Below, piece after piece: positions 8,187 through 13,331 of a stretch of DNA of 13,331 nucleotides. The stretch's first letter is position 1, and the number at the start of each line of letters is the position of its first letter. Under the pieces are notes generated by a model. It did not search any database and was not told the DNA's origin. It worked only from the letters and a program-made list of their open reading frames with translations. Origin of the DNA: Eubacterium sp. (GTDB lineage: Bacteria > Bacillota > Clostridia > Oscillospirales > Acutalibacteraceae); contig JAIDVA010000316.1 in assembly GCA_029059925.1 (NCBI GenBank), positions 1-13,331 of the forward strand, given 5' to 3'. The position numbers and the translations under genes were made by a program.

Positions 8187-9026
8187 ATGACAAAGGTTGT
8201 TGGTGTTCGCTTTAAAGACACAGGCAAGACCTATTATTTTGATCCACAGGGATTTGATATAAAAAAGGGTCAGACTCTTGTAGTTGAAACTGCAAAGGGT
8301 GTTGAATGCGGAATAGCACAGTCAGGTATTAAAGAGGTGGAGGACGACGAGATTGTCTCACCGCTTAAGCCTGTAAAAAAAATTGCAGATGACGGGGATT
8401 TGAAAATTCTCGAGGAAAATAAAAAGCTTGAAAAAGAGGCGATTTCTGTTTGTGCTGAAAAAATTGAAAAGCACAAGCTGGATATGAATCTTACAAATTG
8501 CGAGTATTCATTTGACAGATCAAAAATAGTTTTCTATTTTACTGCTGACGGCAGAGTTGATTTTAGAGAGCTTGTTAAGGATTTGGGTTCGCATTTTCAT
8601 ACCAGAATTGAGCTAAGACAAATCGGCGTGCGCGATGAAAGCAGATTGCTTGGAGGGCTTGGTATATGCGGCAGACCATTTTGCTGTTCAACATTTCTTG
8701 ATGATTTCCATTCTGTTACAATCAAAATGGCAAAGGATCAGGGTTTGTCGCTTGCTCCGAGTAAAATCAGCGGAACCTGCGGCAGACTTATGTGCTGTCT
8801 GAAATATGAACAGAATTCCTATGAGTATCTGCATAAGATTACTCCTAAAAAGAACACGGTTGTTGATACCAAAGAGGGCAGAGGTGTGGTTGTTGATTCT
8901 TCACTTCTTACAGGCATGCTTAAAGTTCAGCTTGACAAATCGCCGGAAGGTCTCCCCGTAGTGGTCGACAGAGAAGATGTTCGTATTGTAAGAAATGATT
9001 ATAAAGAAAAAAGAGCCAAAGAATAA
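8187..9026 (+). CDS. ricT: PSP1-domain protein RicT (YaaT)
   Basis: This is the RicT/YaaT protein with a C-terminal PSP1 domain. In Bacillus subtilis RicT works with RicA and RicF in an Fe-S-containing complex that promotes RNase Y-dependent mRNA maturation and affects sporulation and competence. The 279-aa sequence has the expected HTRIELRQIGVRDE segment and two cysteine motifs, GICGRPFCC (C161, C166, C167) and TCGRLMCC (C198, C203, C204), candidates for cluster binding. ATG 8187 is preceded by GGAGG (8175-8179) with 7 bases between. It follows holB by 32 bases, the usual genomic neighbour. RicA and RicF are not in the window. Confidence 0.92.
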   Translation: MTKVVGVRFKDTGKTYYFDPQGFDIKKGQTLVVETAKGVECGIAQSGIKEVEDDEIVSPLKPVKKIADDGDLKILEENKKLEKEAISVCAEKIEKHKLDMNLTNCEYSFDRSKIVFYFTADGRVDFRELVKDLGSHFHTRIELRQIGVRDESRLLGGLGICGRPFCCSTFLDDFHSVTIKMAKDQGLSLAPSKISGTCGRLMCCLKYEQNSYEYLHKITPKKNTVVDTKEGRGVVVDSSLLTGMLKVQLDKSPEGLPVVVDREDVRIVRNDYKEKRAKE

Positions 9027-9033
9027 AAATCAC

Positions 9034-9062
9034 TTGATTTTTTGATAATATGCTGTTATATT
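9034..9062 (+). promoter_or_regulatory. Candidate extended -10 promoter for the ferredoxin gene
   Basis: TTGATT (9034-9039) and TATATT (9057-9062) are 17 bases apart, and TGT at 9054-9056 gives an extended -10. The predicted start near 9069 leaves about 29 bases before the ferredoxin ATG. A small AT-rich hairpin (AAAAATC/GATTTTT, 9025-9042) overlaps the -35 and could weakly end the ricT transcript. Confidence 0.55.
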
Positions 9063-9097
9063 AATGGTAGAAGTTTGATGTGGGAGGTGTATTTTTA

Positions 9098-9268
9098 ATG
9101 GCATATGTAATTTCTGACGATTGTATTTCATGCGGTGCTTGCGCTGCTGAGTGTCCTGTAAGTGCAATTTCTGAGGGTGACGGCAAGTTCGTTATTGATG
9201 CAGATACTTGCATTGAGTGCGGTGCTTGTGAGAGCGTTTGCCCGGTAAGTGCTCCTGCACAGGGTTAA
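9098..9268 (+). CDS. Clostridial-type 2[4Fe-4S] ferredoxin
   Basis: This 56-aa soluble electron carrier holds two [4Fe-4S] clusters and shuttles low-potential electrons between enzymes such as pyruvate:ferredoxin oxidoreductase and hydrogenase. Two CxxCxxCxxxCP motifs are exact: C9, C12, C15, C19 and C38, C41, C44, C48. The usual internal twofold repeat is clear (CISCGACAAECPVSA and CIECGACESVCPVSA). ATG 9098 is chosen because GGGAGG (9082-9087) lies 10 bases upstream; an earlier in-frame ATG at 9080 would put the ribosome binding site inside the gene. It has its own promoter and terminator, so it is probably a single-gene, highly expressed unit. Confidence 0.95.
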   Translation: MAYVISDDCISCGACAAECPVSAISEGDGKFVIDADTCIECGACESVCPVSAPAQG

Positions 9269-9289
9269 TGATATACTTTGATTAAAAGC

Positions 9290-9324
9290 TTAAGGCTGTA
9301 CTTCGTTTTGAAGTGCAGCCTTAA
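9290..9324 (+). terminator. Intrinsic terminator after ferredoxin
   Basis: A 15-pair stem (9290-9304 with 9310-9324, one G-U pair) around the loop GTTTT is followed by a T-rich run, TTCTTTTATTTTTATTT. It is placed 21 bases after the ferredoxin stop. Confidence 0.92.
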
Positions 9325-9370
9325 TTCTTTTATTTTTATTTGGAAATTTATATTTTCTTTTGTTTTATTA

Positions 9371-9398
9371 TTGACATATGTCAGAAATGATGTATAAT
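9371..9398 (+). promoter_or_regulatory. Consensus sigma-A promoter overlapped by a perfect 12-bp palindrome
   Basis: TTGACA (9371-9376) and TATAAT (9393-9398) match the vegetative consensus exactly with a 16-base spacer. The perfect dyad TGACATATGTCA covers 9372-9383, so a dimeric protein bound there would block the -35 element. Transcription should start near 9405, giving a leader of about 144 bases before the DUF134 gene. The DUF134 protein itself is one candidate to bind the dyad; that is inference. Confidence 0.8.
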
Positions 9399-9410
9399 GT
9401 GAGCAGTAGA

Positions 9411-9508
9411 CAAACAAGAATCGAACCCAATAGCCTAAAATAATTAGTTTCCTGCACTTAACGTTATTTTTTGCTGATTTAAACCTTATTTTGTTCGGCC
9501 CTTGTTTG
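9411..9508 (+). promoter_or_regulatory. Structured 5' leader (long imperfect hairpin) before the DUF134 gene
   Basis: The leader can fold into a rod. CAAACAAG (9411-9418) pairs with CTTGTTTG (9501-9508), a 3x3 internal loop follows, then CGAAC (9422-9426) pairs with GTTCG (9493-9497). Further inside, AGC (9432-9434) pairs with GCT (9473-9475) and AAAATAA (9437-9443) with TTATTTT (9464-9470), leaving a 20-base apical loop. Downstream, CGCA (9520-9523) can pair with TGCG (9543-9546), enclosing most of the ribosome binding site. No U-run follows, so control of translation is more likely than termination. I do not recognise a known riboswitch class; a decayed mobile-element hairpin is an alternative. 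Confidence 0.45.
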
Positions 9509-9548
9509 GCTGGCCAATGCGCAGATTATTGATGAAATGAGGTGCGGT

Positions 9549-9962
9549 ATGGCACGTCCGAGAAAGCACAAGCGAATATGCTCTGTGCCTGATGAAAATA
9601 TATTTAATAAAAACGATAAAAGAAACGGAACTGTCGATATGACTGTTGAGGAGTTTGAAACAATCAGGCTTATTGATTATGTTGGTCTTACACAGCAGGA
9701 ATGTGCAAAGCAGATGCAGGTGGCACGTTCAACAATCACTGCGATTTATGACAGTGCACGTTATAAAATTTCCGATTCGATTATTAACAGCAAATCCATC
9801 AGGGTTGACGGCGGTGATTTTGAGCTTTGCGAAAATGCAAAACATTGCTGCGGTCACTGCGGCAAAAATCGCTGCGGCAGATGCAAACATGGAAATTGTG
9901 ACAGATGTATAGGCATTTTTCACGAGCCGGGCAGAGAATGCTTTGTTGTGCAATACAATTAG
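9549..9962 (+). CDS. DUF134 family DNA-binding protein with Cys-rich tail
   Basis: This is a 137-aa protein of the DUF134 family (PF02001): the start MARPRKHKRIC, the VEEFETIRLIDYVGLTQQEC segment and the sigma-region-4-like helix-turn-helix (QQECAKQMQVARSTITAIYD) are characteristic. The C-terminal part is crowded with cysteines and histidines (CCGHCGKNRCGRCKHGNCDRC, split here from residue ~100 on), suggesting zinc, another metal or an Fe-S cluster. ATG 9549 gives the canonical start and has GAGG five bases upstream; an in-frame ATG at 9537 overlaps that site. It sits between a palindrome-overlapped promoter and pflB (37 bases downstream, with no terminator seen between), so it probably regulates itself and is co-transcribed with pflB. 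The physiological role of the family is not established to my knowledge. Confidence 0.88.
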   Translation: MARPRKHKRICSVPDENIFNKNDKRNGTVDMTVEEFETIRLIDYVGLTQQECAKQMQVARSTITAIYDSARYKISDSIINSKSIRVDGGDFELCENAKHCCGHCGKNRCGRCKHGNCDRCIGIFHEPGRECFVVQYN

Positions 9963-9999
9963 TTTATTTTTATTGTTTTATATATAGGAGGAAAGTAAT

Positions 10000-12228
10000 A
10001 TGGAGGCTTGGAGAAACTTTAAAGAAGGCGTATGGTGTGATGAAATCAATGTAAGCAATTTCATCAAACTTAACTATACTGCTTATGATGGTGATGCATC
10101 ATTCCTTGAGGGTGCAACTGAAAGAACAAATGATGTTTTTGAAAAGGTTAAAGACCTTTTGATTAAGGAAAATGAAAAGGGCGGAGTGCTTGATGTTGAT
10201 ACTGAAAAGGTACTCTCGATTCTTTCTCACGGTCCCGGTTATGTTGATAAGGAAAAGGATATTATCGTAGGTTTGCAGACTGATGAGCCGCTTAAAAGAG
10301 GTGTATCACCTTTCGCAGGCTATAGAAATGCTGTTCAGGCTTGCCGTGCATACGGTTATGAAATGTCTGACAAAATCAAGGATGAGTTCACTTACAGAAC
10401 AACTCACAACACAGGTGTATTCCGTGCTTATACTGATACTATGAAAAAAGCACGTCACGCAGGTATTCTTACGGGTCTTCCTGATGCTTATGCACGCGGC
10501 AGAATCATCGGCGACTACAGACGAATTGCTCTTTACGGTATGGATTATCTTATTGAGCAGAAGAAGATTGACAAAAAGAAAATCGGTGAGGCTGATGTTC
10601 TTAATGAAGAGACAATTCACCTTCTTGAGGACCTTTCAAAGCAGCTTGACTTTATGAATCAGCTTAAGGGTCTTGCACTTGATTACGGCTATGATATTTC
10701 AAAGCCTGCAACCAATGCAAGAGAGGCTGTTCAGTGGCTCTATTTTGGCTATCTTGGTGCAATTAAGGAGCAGAACGGTGCAGCTAACTCTATCGGCAGA
10801 ATTGCTGAATTTATTGACTGCTATATTGAAAGAGATATTGCTGAGGGTGTTCTTGACGAGAAGGGTGCACAGGAGCTGATTGATGACCTTGTTATCAAGC
10901 TCAGATTGGTTCGCCACCTTCGTACTCCTGAATATAACGACCTTTTTGCAGGTGATCCTGTATGGGTAACACTTGCACTTGCAGGTGTAACAGGCGAGGG
11001 CAAGTCCATGTGTTCAAAGACCTCTTTCCGTGTTCTTCAGACACTTTATAACCTTGGTCCTTCAGCTGAGCCGAACATTACAGTTCTCTGGTCAGAGCAC
11101 CTTCCACAGGGCTTTAAGGATTTCTGTGCTCAGGTTTCTATTGATACAGATTCCATTCAGTATGAGAACGATGACGTTATGAGAAGAATGTTCGGCGACG
11201 ACTATTCAATCGCCTGCTGCGTATCTGCAATGAAAACAGGCAAGCAGATGCAGTTCTTCGGTGCAAGATGTAACCTTGCAAAGGTTCTTCTTATGGCTCT
11301 TAACGGCGGTAAGGATGAAATCGGTGCAGAGCAGATTGCTCCTGAAGGCGAGATGTTTGAGGAAGAGGTTCTTGATTACGATAAGGTAATTGCTGCTTAT
11401 AAAAAATATCTTTCATGGATGGCAAAGCTCTATGTTAATACAATGAATGTTATCCACTATATGCATGATAAGTATGCTTACGAAAGACTTATGATGTCGC
11501 TCCACGATACAGATGTTGAAAGACTTATGGCATTCGGCGTTTCAGGTATGTCTGTTGCAACTGACTCACTTTCAGCTATCAAGTATGCAAAGGTTACACC
11601 TGTTAAGGATGAACGCGGTGTGATTGTTGACTTCAAGGTTGAGGGCGAATTCCCTAAATATGGTAATGACGATGACAGAGTGGACCTTATCGGTAAGGAT
11701 ATTATCGAGTATTTCTACAAGGAGCTTTGCAAAACTCCTGCATACCGCGGTGCTAAGCACACACTTTCAATCCTTACAATTACATCAAATGTAATGTATG
11801 GTAAAAAGACAGGTGCTACACCTGACGGACGTAAGGCAGGCGAGCCGTTCGCACCGGGTGCAAACCCAATGCATGGCAGAGATGCCGAAGGTGCTCTTGC
11901 ATCACTCAACTCTGTTGCTAAGCTTGACTATGCTTGCTGTCAGGACGGTATTTCAAATACCTTCTCAATTACCCCTGATACACTCGGTAAGGATAAGGAA
12001 CAGCAGGTTGAACATCTTACAACGATGCTTGACGGTTATTTTGCACAGGATGCACACCACCTTAACGTAAATGTTCTTAACCGTGAAAAGCTTATCGCAG
12101 CTATGAATGATCCTACACTCTATCCGACGCTTACAATCCGCGTAAGCGGCTATGCAGTAAACTTCAATAAGCTTACCCGTGAAAAGCAGGAAGAGGTTAT
12201 CGCAAGAACCTTCCATACTGCTATGTAA
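10000..12228 (+). CDS. pflB: Formate C-acetyltransferase (pyruvate formate-lyase)
   Basis: This glycyl-radical enzyme converts pyruvate and CoA to acetyl-CoA and formate in anaerobic fermentation. The 742-aa sequence (E. coli PflB has 760) shows the adjacent active-site cysteines C406-C407 in IACCVSAM and the C-terminal radical site RVSGYAV with Gly717, the residue activated by PflA; the cysteine pair distinguishes true PFL from glycerol dehydratase-type relatives. ATG 10000 follows a perfect AGGAGG (9986-9991) by 8 bases. Frequent use of a small codon set and higher GC than its neighbours suggest strong expression. It is preceded by the DUF134 gene and ended by a terminator; pflA is about 390 bases downstream, beyond a transposase remnant. 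Confidence 0.97.
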   Translation: MEAWRNFKEGVWCDEINVSNFIKLNYTAYDGDASFLEGATERTNDVFEKVKDLLIKENEKGGVLDVDTEKVLSILSHGPGYVDKEKDIIVGLQTDEPLKRGVSPFAGYRNAVQACRAYGYEMSDKIKDEFTYRTTHNTGVFRAYTDTMKKARHAGILTGLPDAYARGRIIGDYRRIALYGMDYLIEQKKIDKKKIGEADVLNEETIHLLEDLSKQLDFMNQLKGLALDYGYDISKPATNAREAVQWLYFGYLGAIKEQNGAANSIGRIAEFIDCYIERDIAEGVLDEKGAQELIDDLVIKLRLVRHLRTPEYNDLFAGDPVWVTLALAGVTGEGKSMCSKTSFRVLQTLYNLGPSAEPNITVLWSEHLPQGFKDFCAQVSIDTDSIQYENDDVMRRMFGDDYSIACCVSAMKTGKQMQFFGARCNLAKVLLMALNGGKDEIGAEQIAPEGEMFEEEVLDYDKVIAAYKKYLSWMAKLYVNTMNVIHYMHDKYAYERLMMSLHDTDVERLMAFGVSGMSVATDSLSAIKYAKVTPVKDERGVIVDFKVEGEFPKYGNDDDRVDLIGKDIIEYFYKELCKTPAYRGAKHTLSILTITSNVMYGKKTGATPDGRKAGEPFAPGANPMHGRDAEGALASLNSVAKLDYACCQDGISNTFSITPDTLGKDKEQQVEHLTTMLDGYFAQDAHHLNVNVLNREKLIAAMNDPTLYPTLTIRVSGYAVNFNKLTREKQEEVIARTFHTAM

Positions 12229-12253
12229 TTAGGACAGATAATTGATAATAAAA

Positions 12254-12280
12254 CCCATTGAAATATTGTATTTCAATGGG
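12254..12280 (+). terminator. Intrinsic terminator after pflB
   Basis: A perfect 12-pair stem (CCCATTGAAATA, 12254-12265, with its complement at 12269-12280) has a three-base loop and is followed by CTTTATGTTATCCTTTTG. The T-run is interrupted, so some read-through into pflA is possible. Confidence 0.8.
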
Positions 12281-12300
12281 CTTTATGTTATCCTTTTGTT

Positions 12301-12631
12301 ATGAAAAATGAATTGACAAGCGAAAAAACGAACAGATTAAAAGATTTTGATTACAGCGCAAACGGTGCGTATTTCGTGACAATTTCATTTAATTGTAATT
12401 CTAAATGCAAGGTCGGGAGGGCATGGGAACCCTCCCCTACAGAATATAATAGGACAATTTAAATCATTTACAACAAAGCAGTATGGCAAACAATTATGGC
12501 AGCGGTCATACCACGACCATATAATACGTGATGAAAATGATTATCTGAATATTTGGGAATATATAAACAGTAATGCGTTAAAATGGAAAGATGATAAATA
12601 TTATAACGGAGATGAAATGAATGAAAGCTGA
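12301..12631 (+). pseudogene. Decayed REP-associated (IS200-like, Y1) transposase
   Basis: Two fragments of one transposase are visible in different frames. From ATG 12301 the N-terminal piece reads MKNELTSEKTNRLKDFDYS and continues NGAYFVTISFN, the typical start of RayT/IS200-like REP-associated transposases; this frame stops at 12462. From about 12443 a second frame reads IIGQFKSFTTKQYGKQLWQR, then SYHDHIIRDENDYLNIWEYI and KWKDDKYY, the typical C-terminal part, stopping at 12629-12631. The middle third, which would hold the His-hydrophobe-His metal site, is missing, and a GC-rich palindromic repeat lies at the junction. The gene cannot make an active enzyme. Its end overlaps the first 11 bases of pflA. 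Confidence 0.8.
12411..12440. repeat. GC-rich REP-like palindromic repeat inside the transposase remnant
   Basis: GGGAGGG (12415-12421) and CCCTCCC (12430-12436) form a seven-pair stem around an eight-base loop (CATGGGAA), in otherwise AT-rich DNA. A sequence like this (GGGAGGG...CCCTCCCC followed by TAC) is, as I recall, dispersed in many related clostridial genomes. Only one copy is in this window, so the repeat nature is inferred from composition, shape and the adjoining RayT remnant. Confidence 0.6.
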
Positions 12632-13328
12632 TATACATTCTTTTGAATCCATGGCGGCGCTGGATGGTGACGGAATCCGCTATGCAGTGTTTTTTACAGG
12701 CTGTCCGCTGAGGTGTGCCTATTGTCACAATCCTGACACGTGGCACAAATCAGGAAATGAGTGGACTTGTGAAGATTTAGTGAAAAAAATAAAACGCTAC
12801 AAGCCTTATTTTAAAAACGGAGGCGGTGTTACTTTTTCAGGTGGTGAGCCGCTTTTGAATGCTGAGTTTATCATTGAGACAGGTAAACTTTTAGTGCAAG
12901 AGGGGATAAATTATGCCATTGATACTTCCGGCAGTGTTCCGCTCAGTGATTGTGTCAAGACCACACTTGACGGTGCTGATCTTGTTATACTTGATGTTAA
13001 GTTTTTTGATGAGCAAAGCTATAAGAAATATGCCAAGGGTAATTTTGAAAACTTCATTGCAATCGGCAGATACTGCTCTGAAAGGGGTATAAGGCTCTGG
13101 CTCAGAACGGTTATTGTGCCTGGTATAAATGATGATGAAGAAAGCATTAAAAAGTATGCTGAATTTTCAAAGCAGTTTAAATTTGAAAAATATGAGCTGC
13201 TTGCATTTCATACAATGGGATTTTTTAAGTATGAAAATCTGGGGATAGTTAATCCGTTGATGAATACACCTGCACTTGATAAGGATAGGCTGAAAGAATT
13301 GCAGGAGATTTTAGATAGTAATATATAA
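12621..13328 (+). CDS. pflA: Pyruvate formate-lyase-activating enzyme (radical SAM)
   Basis: This radical-SAM enzyme abstracts hydrogen from the conserved glycine of PflB to make the active glycyl radical. The cluster motif CPLRCAYC gives C28, C32 and C35; the IHSFES start, DGDGIRYAVFFTGC block, CHNPDTW and the SAM-contacting FSGGEPLL segment are typical. At 235 aa it is a little shorter than E. coli PflA (246) but complete, ending three bases before the window edge. ATG 12621 follows GGAG (12608-12611) by 9 bases; that site lies in the 3' end of the transposase remnant. pflA is separated from pflB by a terminator, so it relies on read-through or its own promoter; -10-like TATAAT hexamers at 12445-12450 and 12520-12525 lack good -35 partners. 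Confidence 0.95.
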   Translation: MKADIHSFESMAALDGDGIRYAVFFTGCPLRCAYCHNPDTWHKSGNEWTCEDLVKKIKRYKPYFKNGGGVTFSGGEPLLNAEFIIETGKLLVQEGINYAIDTSGSVPLSDCVKTTLDGADLVILDVKFFDEQSYKKYAKGNFENFIAIGRYCSERGIRLWLRTVIVPGINDDEESIKKYAEFSKQFKFEKYELLAFHTMGFFKYENLGIVNPLMNTPALDKDRLKELQEILDSNI

Positions 13329-13331
13329 GAT

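Noticed and set aside
9080..9097. Longer ferredoxin start at ATG 9080
   Set aside because: It would place the GGGAGG ribosome binding site inside the gene and add residues not found in clostridial ferredoxins.
9418..9432. tRNA T-arm-like string (GGGTTCGATTC) on the minus strand
   Set aside because: No matching T-stem, acceptor, anticodon or D-arm could be built around it, and the bases are better explained as one arm of the leader hairpin.
10306..12216. Several minus-strand open frames of 60-104 codons opposite pflB
   Set aside because: They mirror the coding frame of a strongly biased gene, lack ribosome binding sites and show no recognisable protein features.
12313..12341. TTGACA in the transposase remnant as a pflA promoter
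   Set aside because: The hexamer at the right distance (ATTAAA) is a poor -10, and the bases are explained as transposase codons.
12468..12746. 92-codon minus-strand frame across the transposase remnant and pflA start
   Set aside because: It is antisense to two recognisable coding segments and has no recognisable domain; the + strand explains the sequence.
1..13331. CRISPR array, prophage, toxin-antitoxin or antiphage island
   Set aside because: No spaced direct repeats, phage genes or defence-type domains are visible; almost all the window is housekeeping or sporulation genes.

Overview
The window looks like chromosomal DNA of a low-GC, anaerobic, spore-forming gut-type member of the Clostridia (Ruminococcaceae/Oscillospiraceae-like). 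Support comes from a GerA-type germinant-receptor operon, a clostridial 2[4Fe-4S] ferredoxin, oxygen-sensitive pyruvate formate-lyase with its radical-SAM activase, AT-rich intergenic DNA, frequent TTG/GTG starts and strong AGGAGG-type ribosome binding sites. Genus and species cannot be fixed from the sequence alone. Every full-length gene is on the + strand.

Layout. (1) 1-3229: gerA-type operon in A-B-C order, with the A gene cut by the left edge; the genes overlap by about 23 bases. A 50-codon minus-strand ORF with a very good ribosome binding site (3204-3356) runs into the 3' end of the C gene and resembles the N-terminus of SpoIID. (2) 3489-6671: citrate synthase, an unrecognised eight-helix membrane protein and an AEC-family transporter, closely spaced and probably one transcript. 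(3) 6845-9026: the conserved Firmicutes block darA-holB-ricT (PII-like cyclic-di-AMP receptor, DNA polymerase III delta', PSP1-domain protein), without the tmk and yaaR genes found with it in Bacillus. (4) 9098-9324: a small ferredoxin with its own promoter and a strong intrinsic terminator. (5) 9371-12280: a consensus promoter overlapped by a perfect 12-bp palindrome, a leader able to fold into a long hairpin, a DUF134 Cys-rich DNA-binding protein, pflB, and a terminator. (6) 12301-12631: a decayed REP-associated/IS200-like transposase whose core is replaced by a GC-rich palindromic repeat, lying between pflB and pflA. (7) 12621-13328: pflA, complete, with its ribosome binding site inside the transposase remnant.

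How the genes fit together. PflA installs the glycyl radical on PflB for anaerobic pyruvate cleavage, ferredoxin is the general low-potential electron carrier, and citrate synthase consumes acetyl-CoA. The DUF134 regulator directly upstream of pflB could link PFL expression to redox or metal state; that is inference. No CRISPR array, phage, antiphage system or clearly new multi-gene system is visible. The most unusual signals are the DUF134 promoter and leader, the RayT/REP remnant splitting pflBA, the SpoIID-like fragment and the divergent ligand-site residues of DarA.
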